This document shows positions 54,997 to 63,420 of a stretch of DNA of 64,000 nt, piece after piece. The position numbers and the translations under genes were made by a program. This stretch comes from Kaistella polysaccharea (GTDB taxonomy: Bacteria > Bacteroidota > Bacteroidia > Flavobacteriales > Weeksellaceae). The notes under the pieces are model-generated. The model saw nothing but the letters and a program-made list of their open reading frames with translations, had not been told where the DNA came from and made no database searches. Within the stretch, counting starts at the first letter, position 1; the number at the start of each line of letters is the position of its first letter. The stretch is taken from NCBI RefSeq assembly GCF_020410745.1, contig NZ_CP084528.1, positions 2,046,001 to 2,110,000 of the forward strand, written 5' to 3'.

Positions 54997-56019
54997 TTAA
55001 GATTTTGAAAGTATTGCATCTATTTTACGTTTTGTTTCCAGGGAACTTAAGTTTTGAATCAACTGATGAAGTTCCGGGTATTGTTGAATTTCTTCCCAAG
55101 AGTTGCAGAAATTTTGAAGATTTAAAATGCCTTGCTCTAAACTTTTTAAAAAATGTTCTTTTCTCTGAATCAGCCCGCGAAAACCGTAAGCACCTAAAAC
55201 CTGCATAAAGCGGATTATTTGAATTAAGGGTACCGATTCCTTTAGTTGAACTGATTTATCTATATCTTCCCACAGAGAATAATAATATTCTAACATTTTA
55301 TTTTTGAAATCAGAAGAGAAATCTGCTTTTGCTTGAAAGAGAAATGAGATTACATCATACATCAAAGGTCCCTTCATCGCTGATTGATAGTCGATAAAAA
55401 ATACTTCGTTTTTCTCATTGACCATAATATTGCGGGACTGAAAATCGCGAATCATAATTCCGTGCGGGCCTAAATTTTCGATCTTATCTGTAAGATTTTT
55501 AAATTCGTTTAATAATGTTGATTTATGATATGGGATTTCCAAAACATCGGCGATAAAACTTTTGAAATAAAATAAATCATTGGTGATGGCCAATTCATCA
55601 TATTCGGTATATTCAAAAGTTTTCGAGTAATCGATGAGGTTTTCGGTTTTTTTTTGCAATTCAGCCAGTTGTCGCAGTGCCTTTTTAACCAATTTTTCAA
55701 CGCGATCAGTTTGTCCTTCGTTGGCAATAATTTCCGATAATGTATTTTGCCCAACAAATTCCTGAATATATAATTTACGGTCTTCAGAAATTTTTAAAAT
55801 TTTCGGAGTTTGAAGTTCAAGGTTTGCGAAGACCGTTGAAAAGTAAAAGAAACTTTCGTTTTCGGAAAGATTTTCATTGTAGGTGACAATGTATTTTTGG
55901 TTTTCAATTTGCCCAACGTAATTGCGTCTGGATGAACCACTTTGTTCTAAAATGCAAAATTCCTGGGAAGTGGAGCCGATAAAGTCTTCGAGAAAAAACT
56001 GAGCTTCTTTGGTCGTCAT
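54997..56019 (-). CDS. AmgK-like aminoglycoside-phosphotransferase-fold sugar kinase
   Basis: 340 residues of the APH/ChoK fold. The catalytic loop reads HGIMIRDFQSRNIMV and the metal motif is FFIDYQSAMKGPLMYDVISF. Arg-Asp-Phe in place of the His-Gly-Asp Brenner motif, and the YQSA...YDVIS block, fit AmgK (kinase of MurNAc/GlcNAc at C1) rather than a resistance enzyme. It is the first gene of the operon that continues with the RapZ-like, MurU-like and LOG genes. A TATATTTG -7 element lies 7 nt before the ATG. Confidence 0.83.
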   Translation of the reverse strand: MTTKEAQFFLEDFIGSTSQEFCILEQSGSSRRNYVGQIENQKYIVTYNENLSENESFFYFSTVFANLELQTPKILKISEDRKLYIQEFVGQNTLSEIIANEGQTDRVEKLVKKALRQLAELQKKTENLIDYSKTFEYTEYDELAITNDLFYFKSFIADVLEIPYHKSTLLNEFKNLTDKIENLGPHGIMIRDFQSRNIMVNEKNEVFFIDYQSAMKGPLMYDVISFLFQAKADFSSDFKNKMLEYYYSLWEDIDKSVQLKESVPLIQIIRFMQVLGAYGFRGLIQRKEHFLKSLEQGILNLQNFCNSWEEIQQYPELHQLIQNLSSLETKRKIDAILSKS

Positions 56020-56026
56020 ACTTTTA

Positions 56027-56067
56027 CAAATATAGGGAAATTCCTATTTTAGAAAGCAGTATATTTG
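56027..56067. promoter_or_regulatory. Divergent promoters of AmgK-like operon and xrtF
   Basis: TATATTTG occurs on the minus strand (56034-56027) and on the plus strand (56060-56067), 7 and 5 nt before the respective ATGs. A near-palindrome TAGGGAAATTCCTA (56033-56046) overlaps the minus-strand element. Both transcripts would have almost no leader. Confidence 0.45.
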
Positions 56068-56072
56068 CAGCA

Positions 56073-56615
56073 ATGTTCAGTGATTTTAAACCCGTTCTGA
56101 AAGTTCTCCTGCGGTTCATCATTTTTTATGTGGTGATGGTTTTGGCCTATCAATTTTACTTGAATCACTATCAGAATACTGGCCTTGATCCGTTTTCGAC
56201 GTGGGTCATGAAACAAACCGACTTTTTTCAAAATTTAATTGGATATCCATCTGAAATGGTGGAAGGTAAACCGCAGGACGAAACCACCTGGTTTTTTGTA
56301 AGCGGCCAATATGTTTCCCGAATGGTGGAAGGTTGCAACGCTATTTCCGTTATGATTTTATTTGTTTCCTTTATTTTTGCTTTTTACAAAGGTTTCAAAA
56401 CATTTGTTTTTGTTGCGGTTTCCTTGGTTGCACTTCATGTAATGAATGTTTTGCGTATTGCAGGTTTAAATGTTTTACTCGTTGAATTTCCGCAGTATTC
56501 GAAAATCGGACATGACTATTTATTTCCCGCGATTATCTACGGAAGTGTGGTTGTTCTTTGGCTTATCTGGATTAAATTTTTCGCTATAAAAGACGTTCCA
56601 GATGAAATTGTTTAA
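56073..56615 (+). CDS. xrtF: Exosortase F (XrtF) membrane protease/transpeptidase
   Basis: 180 residues with about five helices. The exosortase triad is present: Cys88 in RMVEGCNAISVMIL, Arg128 in HVMNVLRIAG and His147 in KIGHDYLFP. Exosortases cut C-terminal sorting signals and may attach proteins to the envelope. The short length and the associated gene downstream are typical of the flavobacterial XrtF type. No protein in this window ends with a clear sorting tail. It overlaps the next gene by 14 bp. Confidence 0.92.
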   Translation: MFSDFKPVLKVLLRFIIFYVVMVLAYQFYLNHYQNTGLDPFSTWVMKQTDFFQNLIGYPSEMVEGKPQDETTWFFVSGQYVSRMVEGCNAISVMILFVSFIFAFYKGFKTFVFVAVSLVALHVMNVLRIAGLNVLLVEFPQYSKIGHDYLFPAIIYGSVVVLWLIWIKFFAIKDVPDEIV

Positions 56616-57039
56616 ATGGTTTCTGGTTGCGACGTGTGTCTTTGGGCTCATTGGTGTTCGCATTGTAGAAGCGCAATTATTTTACGATCCTTTTCAGGAA
56701 TTTTTTCATTTAGCGAATAAGCATGCACCTTTTCCCGATTTTAATTGGTCGCCGCTGGTTGGTAATTATATCTTCCGGTTTTTATTAAATTTAATGTTTT
56801 CAACGGCAATCATTCATTTTATTTTTAATAATAAGAGATGGACCTTGCAGGCAGCAGTACTCATTGTACTTGTATTTTTAATAACTTTCCCTATTTACCT
56901 TTACTGTATTTATACGGAATTTGAAGTTGGTTATCTTTTCTCTTTTTATATGAGAAGGTTTGTAATTCAACCTCTTATTTTACTCCTGATTATTCCTCTA
57001 TTTTATTACCGTCAGCATTTGACAAAGGCAAATCTTTAA
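56602..57039 (+). CDS. Exosortase F-associated membrane protein
   Basis: 145 residues with four helices (WFLVATCVFGLIGVRI, YIFRFLLNLMFSTAIIHFIF, AAVLIVLVFLITFPIYLY, FVIQPLILLLIIPLFYY). The segment YDPFQEFFHLANKHAPFPDF is conserved in the family that always accompanies XrtF in Flavobacteriia. It overlaps xrtF by 14 bp and its 3' end overlaps the convergent CDF gene by 50 bp. Confidence 0.88.
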   Translation: MKLFKWFLVATCVFGLIGVRIVEAQLFYDPFQEFFHLANKHAPFPDFNWSPLVGNYIFRFLLNLMFSTAIIHFIFNNKRWTLQAAVLIVLVFLITFPIYLYCIYTEFEVGYLFSFYMRRFVIQPLILLLIIPLFYYRQHLTKANL

Positions 57040-58030
57040 TGGTGTGTTTTCCTTCCTGAGTAATCGTTTTCTCATTCCATTCCACTTTTTTCACAAAGGC
57101 AAATTGCCGAACAGGGCAATCGAACAAAGTGCATATTTCACAGCTGGTTGATTTACAATCATCTAAATGGAAATTAAACTCGATGGTGCGATCGTGGTTT
57201 TCTCCAATAAGTTTGTACATCTCTTCCATTTCCTGATGCGCTTTCCTTAATTCATAATACCAAGGTAACGTCAGATGAGCATCAATGTGAAGACCGCTCC
57301 CATGTTGCTGGATTCTTACATTGTGCAGATCTACCCATTGCGGTTTTCGGCGCTCATTTAGGAATGTTGCTAAATTTTTGAGCATTTCCTCATCAGCTTC
57401 ATCCATTATTCCGCTGAGGGATTTTCTGATGATTTGATATCCGATAAACATGATGTAACTCCCGAATAAAAACGCCACAACTGAATCGATCCAGTACAGT
57501 TTTGTAAGTTGAACCAAAATCAAACTGATAACCACCCCTAAAGTTGTGAATGTATCACTTTTCAGATGTTTACCCGAGCTTTGTAAAACCAAAGAATTTT
57601 CTCGTACTCCTTTTTTATAGGAGATATGTCCCATCATATAATTAATGATTGCGGTAACTGCAACAATAGCAATTCCCCAATCTAACTGCTTTGGAATATT
57701 CCCATGCAAAAGCGAGTCAACGGACTGAACGATGATAATGATACCCGCAAAAATAATCAACGCTCCTTCAACACCTGAAGTTACAAATTCTACTTTCCCG
57801 TGCCCATAAGGATGTTCATCATCTTTAGGTTTTGCCGCCAGGTAAAGCGAATATAACCCCATAAAGGCAGCAATAATATTGACGATACTTTCCATGGCGT
57901 CAGAAAAAACCGCATCAGAATTGGTGAAATGCCAAGCGAGAAGTTTTCCCAGGAAAAGTACAATCCCGATAATCGCAACATTACGCTGAAAGGTAAAGTT
58001 GTTATTGGGAGTATTTGTTATTTCTGTCAT
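56990..58030 (-). CDS. Cation diffusion facilitator (CDF) metal transporter
   Basis: 346 residues. Six helices lie within about residues 15-215, with metal-site residues in DAMESIVNIIAAFMG and HPYGHGKVEFV. The C-terminal cytoplasmic domain holds HIDAHLTLPWYY and a Cys-rich tail (DDCKSTSCEICTLFDCPV) that may bind zinc or another thiophilic metal. It exports divalent metal by proton antiport. Its end overlaps the exosortase-associated gene by 50 bp on the opposite strand. Confidence 0.93.
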   Translation of the reverse strand: MTEITNTPNNNFTFQRNVAIIGIVLFLGKLLAWHFTNSDAVFSDAMESIVNIIAAFMGLYSLYLAAKPKDDEHPYGHGKVEFVTSGVEGALIIFAGIIIIVQSVDSLLHGNIPKQLDWGIAIVAVTAIINYMMGHISYKKGVRENSLVLQSSGKHLKSDTFTTLGVVISLILVQLTKLYWIDSVVAFLFGSYIMFIGYQIIRKSLSGIMDEADEEMLKNLATFLNERRKPQWVDLHNVRIQQHGSGLHIDAHLTLPWYYELRKAHQEMEEMYKLIGENHDRTIEFNFHLDDCKSTSCEICTLFDCPVRQFAFVKKVEWNEKTITQEGKHTIKDLPLSNADGNKIEE

Positions 58031-58078
58031 ATGTTCTATTTAACGCACCATCATTGTTTGATGAGGCTAATAATTTAA

Positions 58079-58103
58079 AAATGCTCACTGATGGTGAGCA
58101 TTT
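58079..58103 (-). terminator. Terminator of asd
   Basis: Perfect 10-bp stem 58079-58088 / 58094-58103, 3 bp beyond the asd stop, followed by T on the minus strand. Confidence 0.8.
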
Positions 58104-58106
58104 AAT

Positions 58107-59099
58107 TTAGACTAATTTGTTTTTGCAGAGATATTCCGCAATCTGAACAGCGTTTGTGGCAGCACCTTTTCGGAGATTATCTGCGACAATCCAGAGATTT
58201 AGCGTGTTCGGTTGCGATAAATCACGTCGGATTCGCCCAACGAAAACCTCATCTTTTCCTTCTGAATATAGGGGCATCGGATAAATATTGTTTTTTACAT
58301 CATCCAACACGATTACGCCAGGAGTTTTGGACAAGATATTTTTAACTTCAGTCAAATCAAAATCGTTGTTAAATTCAATATTTACACTTTCTGAATGGCC
58401 GCCTTGAACTGGCACGCGAACGGCAGTTGCTGTGATTTCAAAAGTATCGTCGCCCAAAATTTTCTTGGGTTCCGTCATGAGTTTAATTTCCTCTTTTGTA
58501 TAGTCGTCTTCTGCGAAAACATCACATTGTGGCAAGGCATTTTTAAAGATATCATACGGATAAACTTTAGCAACATCAGCATTGCCGGAAATTTCGGCAT
58601 TTAGCTGATCGACCGCATTTTTCCCCGTTCCTGTGACAGACTGATAGGTAGAAACGATCACCCGCTTTACATCATATTTTTGATTTAAAGGATGAAGGAC
58701 CATGACCAGCTGAATCGTTGAGCAGTTTGGATTGGCAATGATCTTATCTTCAGCAGTCAGTAAATTCGCATTGATTTCCGGTACGATTAATTTCTTATCA
58801 GCCTTCATTCGCCAAGTTGAAGAATTATCGATAACGGTCGTTCCGATTGCAGCGAATTTTGGTGCAAATTCCAAAGAAGTTGTACCACCTGCTGAAAACA
58901 TAGCAATTTGAGGTTTTCTTTCCAGAGCTTTTTCCAGAGAAACCACTTCGATTTCCTGGCCTTTGAAAATTATTTTTTTACCGACCGATTTCTCGGAAGC
59001 AACGGGAATTAATTCAGTAACCGGAAAATTTCTTTCTTCCAGGACCTTTAACATAATTTGCCCAACCATGCCGGTAGCACCTACAACTGCAATAATCAT
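58107..59099 (-). CDS. asd: Aspartate-semialdehyde dehydrogenase
   Basis: 330 residues. It reduces aspartyl phosphate to the semialdehyde, for lysine/diaminopimelate, threonine and methionine. The N-terminal VGATGMVGQIMLKVL binds NADP, the catalytic Cys is in IANPNCSTIQL and the substrate region RVPVQGGHSESVNIEF holds the active His. The length is normal. The next gene upstream (59121) lies 21 bp away in the same direction, so they may share a transcript. Confidence 0.96.
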   Translation of the reverse strand: MIIAVVGATGMVGQIMLKVLEERNFPVTELIPVASEKSVGKKIIFKGQEIEVVSLEKALERKPQIAMFSAGGTTSLEFAPKFAAIGTTVIDNSSTWRMKADKKLIVPEINANLLTAEDKIIANPNCSTIQLVMVLHPLNQKYDVKRVIVSTYQSVTGTGKNAVDQLNAEISGNADVAKVYPYDIFKNALPQCDVFAEDDYTKEEIKLMTEPKKILGDDTFEITATAVRVPVQGGHSESVNIEFNNDFDLTEVKNILSKTPGVIVLDDVKNNIYPMPLYSEGKDEVFVGRIRRDLSQPNTLNLWIVADNLRKGAATNAVQIAEYLCKNKLV

Positions 59100-59120
59100 T
59101 GATAATCTATCTTTAAAATA

Positions 59121-59567
59121 TTAAGCGAAAACGGTAGGAAATACTCTTGCCCAAGGGAAAGCATATGCAAACAAGGCAAAAGCAATTACGCCCATAATTA
59201 CAATTTTCATTGCAATAGTTTCGTGCGATTTCATATATTTATAAATAATCGTCATTAATATTACTCCAATTAACATAGAAACTGGATGTTCAACATACGA
59301 AAATCTTGAAGCTGAGTTACTCATTAAAGTTCCTGATTCCATTGCTCCTTTCAAACCTGGGGAAAATACCAACATCAAAATACCTACGATCAGCTGAATA
59401 TGAAACAAAATCATGGTAAACAGCGTTGATTTTCGGAGAAGTTTAGAAATCTTCCCGGAATAACCAAACATGGTGGCTAATAATGCAACGATGAAAATAA
59501 TGCCCGCAAGCAAAATCAGGTAAGCAAATCCTTTGTGTGCTTCAGTAATAATTTTAAATGTATCCAT
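59121..59567 (-). CDS. Small four-helix membrane protein, function unknown
   Basis: 148 residues from ATG 59567; a TTG at 59588 is less likely. Four hydrophobic helices are visible (FAYLILLAGIIFIVALLATM, LFTMILFHIQLIVGILMLVF, PVSMLIGVILMTIIYKYM, IVIMGVIAFALFAYAF). Histidines at the helix starts (EAHKG, LFHIQ, VEHPV, KSHET) recall diheme cytochrome b proteins, which is a weak inference. It is conserved-looking but I do not recognise a family. It precedes asd by 21 bp. Confidence 0.78.
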   Translation of the reverse strand: MDTFKIITEAHKGFAYLILLAGIIFIVALLATMFGYSGKISKLLRKSTLFTMILFHIQLIVGILMLVFSPGLKGAMESGTLMSNSASRFSYVEHPVSMLIGVILMTIIYKYMKSHETIAMKIVIMGVIAFALFAYAFPWARVFPTVFA

Positions 59568-59598
59568 AGTTAAATTTGTTAAGGGCAAAGATAAAAAA

Positions 59599-59622
59599 AA
59601 TCCCGACTATTTAGTCGGGATT
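59599..59622 (-). terminator. Terminator of second TonB receptor gene
   Basis: Perfect 11-bp stem 59599-59609 / 59612-59622 with eight T following on the minus strand, 23 bp after the receptor stop. Confidence 0.9.
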
Positions 59623-59645
59623 CTGAGTGTATTAGTTAGTTCTCC

Positions 59646-62159
59646 TTAGAAGATGAAACTTACTGAAGCATTCCATGTTCTTCCAAAACCGAAAAACACT
59701 TCATTGCCCTTATTGACCCCATTCCAGTTATTGGCATCGTTAGCATCTGCAGCTTTATTTGTTCTAGACTCCGCTATGTAAGTTGTATCTAAAACATTGT
59801 TCACGTTAACTCTAAACTTGAAAGACTGAGTGTCATTAAGTTTAAATTTAGCACCAGCACCTAAGTCAACTAATCCAAACGAAGGTAATTCCACAGCAGG
59901 ATCAGATGGGGTAGGTTTGGAAGCGGTAATTAAACGAGAAGACGGTTCGAAAGCTGAATAAAGTTTGTCTGCATATCGATATTGTGCGTCAAAGTTTAAC
60001 CAATCTGTTACTTTGAAGTCGGCTCCTAAAGCCGCTGTAAGTTGTGCAGCATCACCAACTTTAAGTCCATCGAGTGCTAGCGTTCCTTCTTGAATAACTG
60101 TATTAGTTTGATCTTCAATAAAAGATGCGGACGGGCTTCCTTCATAGTACCAGTTACCTACGGAGAACATACCGTTAATAGTAACAAAATTAACTGGCTT
60201 AACATTGAAGTCAAGTTCTACTCCTCTATGTATTTCTTTAATGCCTAGAACATTTGCAACACCGGTCACGTCAACACCATTAATTTTTGCTCTTGTAGTG
60301 AGTCTTCTATAGATATCGTCCCATGATGTATTGTAAACATTTAGGTTGGCATTGAAAATCCCAGATCTAAAACCATATCCTACTTCAAAAGATGTAATTT
60401 TTTCATTGGTAAGAGATGGGTTTACATCATTTCTGTTATTTAAGAAAACTGCGCCAAAGAAAGGTTGTCTTTCATAGTAACCACCATTAACAAAAACATT
60501 ATGGTTATCGTTAATGTTGTAATTCGCGCCACCTTTTACATTAAAACCAACTAAATCAACTTTCTCACTTTTCTGCTGATCGGGTGTATATAACATGTAA
60601 TCAACTCTTTGAAAAGCTTGGTTTGAGACAGATCCCTGTATGAATGCAGAAAGTGCATCGTTAGTGTATTCTACTTGTCCAAATCCACCTAACCAATTTA
60701 CAAGACCATCATTACTATAAGCTAACTGGTCTTTAATATCATTGGTTTTACCACCAAACGGATTCCAGGTAGGATTAGTAGTGAAAGAATTCGTGATAAC
60801 GTTCGGTTTATTGTTGATGTTATTATTGTCAGTATAAGATTTGTTACCTAAGAAATCAGATACAATTCTGTAATGAATACCTTTATAAGTTCTACCATCA
60901 AGACCAACTGTAGCACTTAAATTATCATTAATTTTATGATTTAAACTTGTAATAATTCCTAACCAGTTGTGTGAATTGATTGAAGATCTTCTTATAATTC
61001 CGTTGCCAGATCTGCTATCGTCTGCCATACCAGGCTTCGGATTAATGGCACCAAAATCTGGAACATCACCTCCTCGGTTCCATTTAACGATATCATCAAA
61101 TCTTACCAATCCATCAGCAGTTCGTGGTAATCTAGTATAAGAATTGTTGTTAATTCTTCCTGCATCACCAGTTCCACCACCTCTTCCGAATGAAGCATAA
61201 GCTACAGAGCTTAATTTGGTTGCATCAGTAATTTTCCAATCCCAGTTTAAAGACATTACTGGTTTATGGTAATAGTTTCTGGTCATGGAATACTCCTCAC
61301 CATTCAAATAACCCCAATTTTGATTATATCTTCTGTTTGGATTTTCTTCAGAACCACCATATTTGATATGATCAGAAATAGTTGATTGAAAAGATCGTTG
61401 GTTATGTACCTGTGGTGCGCCTGTTATTGTAAATTGCAAATCATGTTTTGCATTTGGTTGATATCCAACAGCTAAATAATAATTGTAACCTTCAAATTCA
61501 GTTCCGTCTGCATACATAGAACCTGCTGTTCTACTCATCAAGAATGAGGTAGCCCAACCATTTTCGCTTTTCCCGGTGTTGTAAGAGAAAAGTTCTTTAT
61601 TATAGCCATCGTTACCAATACCTAAAGTCACATTTCCTTGTCTTTTTTTGTCTGCTGCTCTCGTCAAAACGTTAATTGTTCCCCCAACAGAAGCGATCGC
61701 TAATTTAGAAGAACCCAAACCTCTTTGAACTTGCATTGCGGAAGTTACATCCGAAAGTCCTGCCCAGTTAGACCAATAAACAGCACCTGTTTCCATATCA
61801 TTTACCGGCACACCATTGATCATAACGGCAGTGTTTCTTTGGTCGAAACCTCTTACATTAATTCGAGAGTCCCCGAATCCACCGCCACCTTTAGTTGCGT
61901 AAACTGATGGAGTTGTATTAAGGATTTCAGGAAATTCTTGATTTCCTAATTTGTCAATAATTTGAGCTTCCTTAATTGTCGAAACGGCAACTGGAGTTTT
62001 TCTGTCCTTAGCAATATCAGCAACCCCTGCGATAACAACTTGTTCAATGTCTTTTTCTCTGCTTATTGTATCTTGCACAGATTGAGCATAGTATACACTA
62101 GCAGTAGATAGTGTAATCACCACCGTTAGCATTGATCTTTTTAACGAATTATTTCTCAT
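59646..62159 (-). CDS. TonB-dependent outer-membrane receptor
   Basis: 837 residues from ATG 62159; a longer frame to 62201 would start at the -7 element and is rejected. A signal peptide (SMLTVVITLSTASVYYAQ), a TonB-box-like stretch (KDIEQVVIAGV), a plug domain with VRGFDQRNTAVMINGVPVND and VGGTINVLT, and a barrel ending in a terminal aromatic (NASVSFIF). Unlike the receptor at 43850 it has no carboxypeptidase-like N-terminal domain and no SusD-like partner. The substrate is unknown. It has its own promoter region and terminator. Confidence 0.92.
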   Translation of the reverse strand: MRNNSLKRSMLTVVITLSTASVYYAQSVQDTISREKDIEQVVIAGVADIAKDRKTPVAVSTIKEAQIIDKLGNQEFPEILNTTPSVYATKGGGGFGDSRINVRGFDQRNTAVMINGVPVNDMETGAVYWSNWAGLSDVTSAMQVQRGLGSSKLAIASVGGTINVLTRAADKKRQGNVTLGIGNDGYNKELFSYNTGKSENGWATSFLMSRTAGSMYADGTEFEGYNYYLAVGYQPNAKHDLQFTITGAPQVHNQRSFQSTISDHIKYGGSEENPNRRYNQNWGYLNGEEYSMTRNYYHKPVMSLNWDWKITDATKLSSVAYASFGRGGGTGDAGRINNNSYTRLPRTADGLVRFDDIVKWNRGGDVPDFGAINPKPGMADDSRSGNGIIRRSSINSHNWLGIITSLNHKINDNLSATVGLDGRTYKGIHYRIVSDFLGNKSYTDNNNINNKPNVITNSFTTNPTWNPFGGKTNDIKDQLAYSNDGLVNWLGGFGQVEYTNDALSAFIQGSVSNQAFQRVDYMLYTPDQQKSEKVDLVGFNVKGGANYNINDNHNVFVNGGYYERQPFFGAVFLNNRNDVNPSLTNEKITSFEVGYGFRSGIFNANLNVYNTSWDDIYRRLTTRAKINGVDVTGVANVLGIKEIHRGVELDFNVKPVNFVTINGMFSVGNWYYEGSPSASFIEDQTNTVIQEGTLALDGLKVGDAAQLTAALGADFKVTDWLNFDAQYRYADKLYSAFEPSSRLITASKPTPSDPAVELPSFGLVDLGAGAKFKLNDTQSFKFRVNVNNVLDTTYIAESRTNKAADANDANNWNGVNKGNEVFFGFGRTWNASVSFIF

Positions 62160-62198
62160 AATTAAGTTTAATTTACTTTTTTGTTGTAAAATGTGGTG

Positions 62199-62270
62199 CA
62201 AAAATATTTAATTTAAATGGGACTTTCATTAACTAAATGTTAAATTTTAATATTTTGTTAAAATTTAACA
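62199..62270 (-). promoter_or_regulatory. -7 element and long palindrome before TonB receptor
   Basis: TATTTTTG on the minus strand (62206-62199) can start transcription about 35 nt before ATG 62159. Upstream, 13-bp arms at 62238-62250 and 62258-62270 form a perfect inverted repeat with a 7-nt spacer. It is nearly all A/T. No TTTG is at -33, so regulated expression through a factor bound to the palindrome is plausible. Confidence 0.45.
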
Positions 62271-62378
62271 TAAAATACATCGGCTCAACCCGTTAATAAA
62301 GACTTTTCCATTTTATTAAATTTCAACTTCTTATCAAATTTTATCAAACATACCCTTGTAATTACGGAATCTGTAATA

Positions 62379-63239
62379 TTATTTGACTGCTTTTAAGCTT
62401 AAATCGATGTTTTCTGCAGAGTGTGTTAGTGCACCAGCTGATATAAAATCTACTCCGGTATCTGCAATTTCTTTCAACATATCGCGCGTAATTCCTCCCG
62501 AAGCTTCGGTCTCGCATTTTTTACCGATGAGAAGTACAGCTTCTCTCATGGTTTCAACATCCATATTATCCAACATTATTCGATCGGCTCCAGATTTTAG
62601 AGCTTCTTCAACTTCAGCGATATTACGGGTTTCAACTTCTATTTTCAACGGTGTCTTCATTTTCTCCGTGTAGCTTTTTGCCATTTTTACAGCATTGGTG
62701 ATGCTTCCATTGTAATCGATGTGATTGTCTTTCAGCATAATCATATCGTACAAACCAAATCGATGATTCGTGCCGCCACCAATCGCGACCGCCCATTTTT
62801 CGCATAATCTGAAATTAGGAGTTGTTTTTCTCGTGTCCAATAATTTTGTTTTCGTTCCTACCAAGCGGGAATCCCAATCGTGGGTGAGTGTTGCAATACC
62901 GCTCATTCTCTGCATACAGTTTAAAACAAAGCGTTCTGTGGAAAGTATTGAACGTGCGCTGCCAGTAACATAAAACGCAATGTCCCCAACTTTTGCAGAG
63001 TCTCCGTCTTTCAACAGGAGTTCAACCTCTAAATTTTTGTCAAACTGTTTGAAAATCATTTCTGCCAATTCTACTCCAGCGAGGATACAATCCTGTTTAA
63101 CCAATATTTTGGCTTTCTGCTGTAAATCCTTCGGAATAGTGGCCAATGTTGAATGATCACCATCCTGAATATCTTCTTCCAGGGCATTTTTAATAAAAGT
63201 TTTTAAAGCTTCTTTTGTAACGTATTTCGGTTTTTTCAT
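62379..63239 (-). CDS. nadC: Nicotinate-nucleotide pyrophosphorylase (quinolinate phosphoribosyltransferase)
   Basis: 286 residues. It converts quinolinate and PRPP to nicotinate mononucleotide in NAD synthesis. Motifs include ALEEDIQDGDHST, NCMQRMSGIATLT, LDTRKTTPNFR, YDMIMLKDNHI, KIEVETRN and EASGGITRDML, all typical of NadC. It is read in the same direction as nadB and 181 bp downstream of it, so the two steps of quinolinate use are likely cotranscribed. nadA is not in the window. Confidence 0.96.
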   Translation of the reverse strand: MKKPKYVTKEALKTFIKNALEEDIQDGDHSTLATIPKDLQQKAKILVKQDCILAGVELAEMIFKQFDKNLEVELLLKDGDSAKVGDIAFYVTGSARSILSTERFVLNCMQRMSGIATLTHDWDSRLVGTKTKLLDTRKTTPNFRLCEKWAVAIGGGTNHRFGLYDMIMLKDNHIDYNGSITNAVKMAKSYTEKMKTPLKIEVETRNIAEVEEALKSGADRIMLDNMDVETMREAVLLIGKKCETEASGGITRDMLKEIADTGVDFISAGALTHSAENIDLSLKAVK

Positions 63240-63266
63240 GTATTCTATTTTTGAAACCTTTGCGGT

Positions 63267-63383
63267 TTACATTTTAATTTCTAGATCTTTCATTCCACGA
63301 CCACCTAAAGATTGGGCTTTCATTTCACAAAATTGAGCGTTGTTAAAGTTTATAAGCGGTGACTGTGCAACTGCCGATAACAC
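63267..63383 (-). CDS. Possible small ORF between nadB and nadC
   Basis: A frame open from just after the nadB end to TAA at 63267 encodes 38 residues from GTG 63383, or 18 residues from ATG 63323 (MKAQSLGGRGMKDLEIKM). The C-terminal part looks protein-like (Gly-Gly-Arg-Gly, charged end) and its stop lies 28 bp before nadC. No ATG starts the full frame, so it may be a short peptide, a coupling ORF or noise. Confidence 0.25.
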   Translation of the reverse strand: MLSAVAQSPLINFNNAQFCEMKAQSLGGRGMKDLEIKM

Positions 63384-63420
63384 TTTTATTTTAGAAAGGT
63401 GATCTTTGGAAAAATCTTTA

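Noticed and set aside
54997-56019. Aminoglycoside resistance kinase
   Set aside because: The Brenner motif is altered and the operon context points to amino-sugar metabolism.
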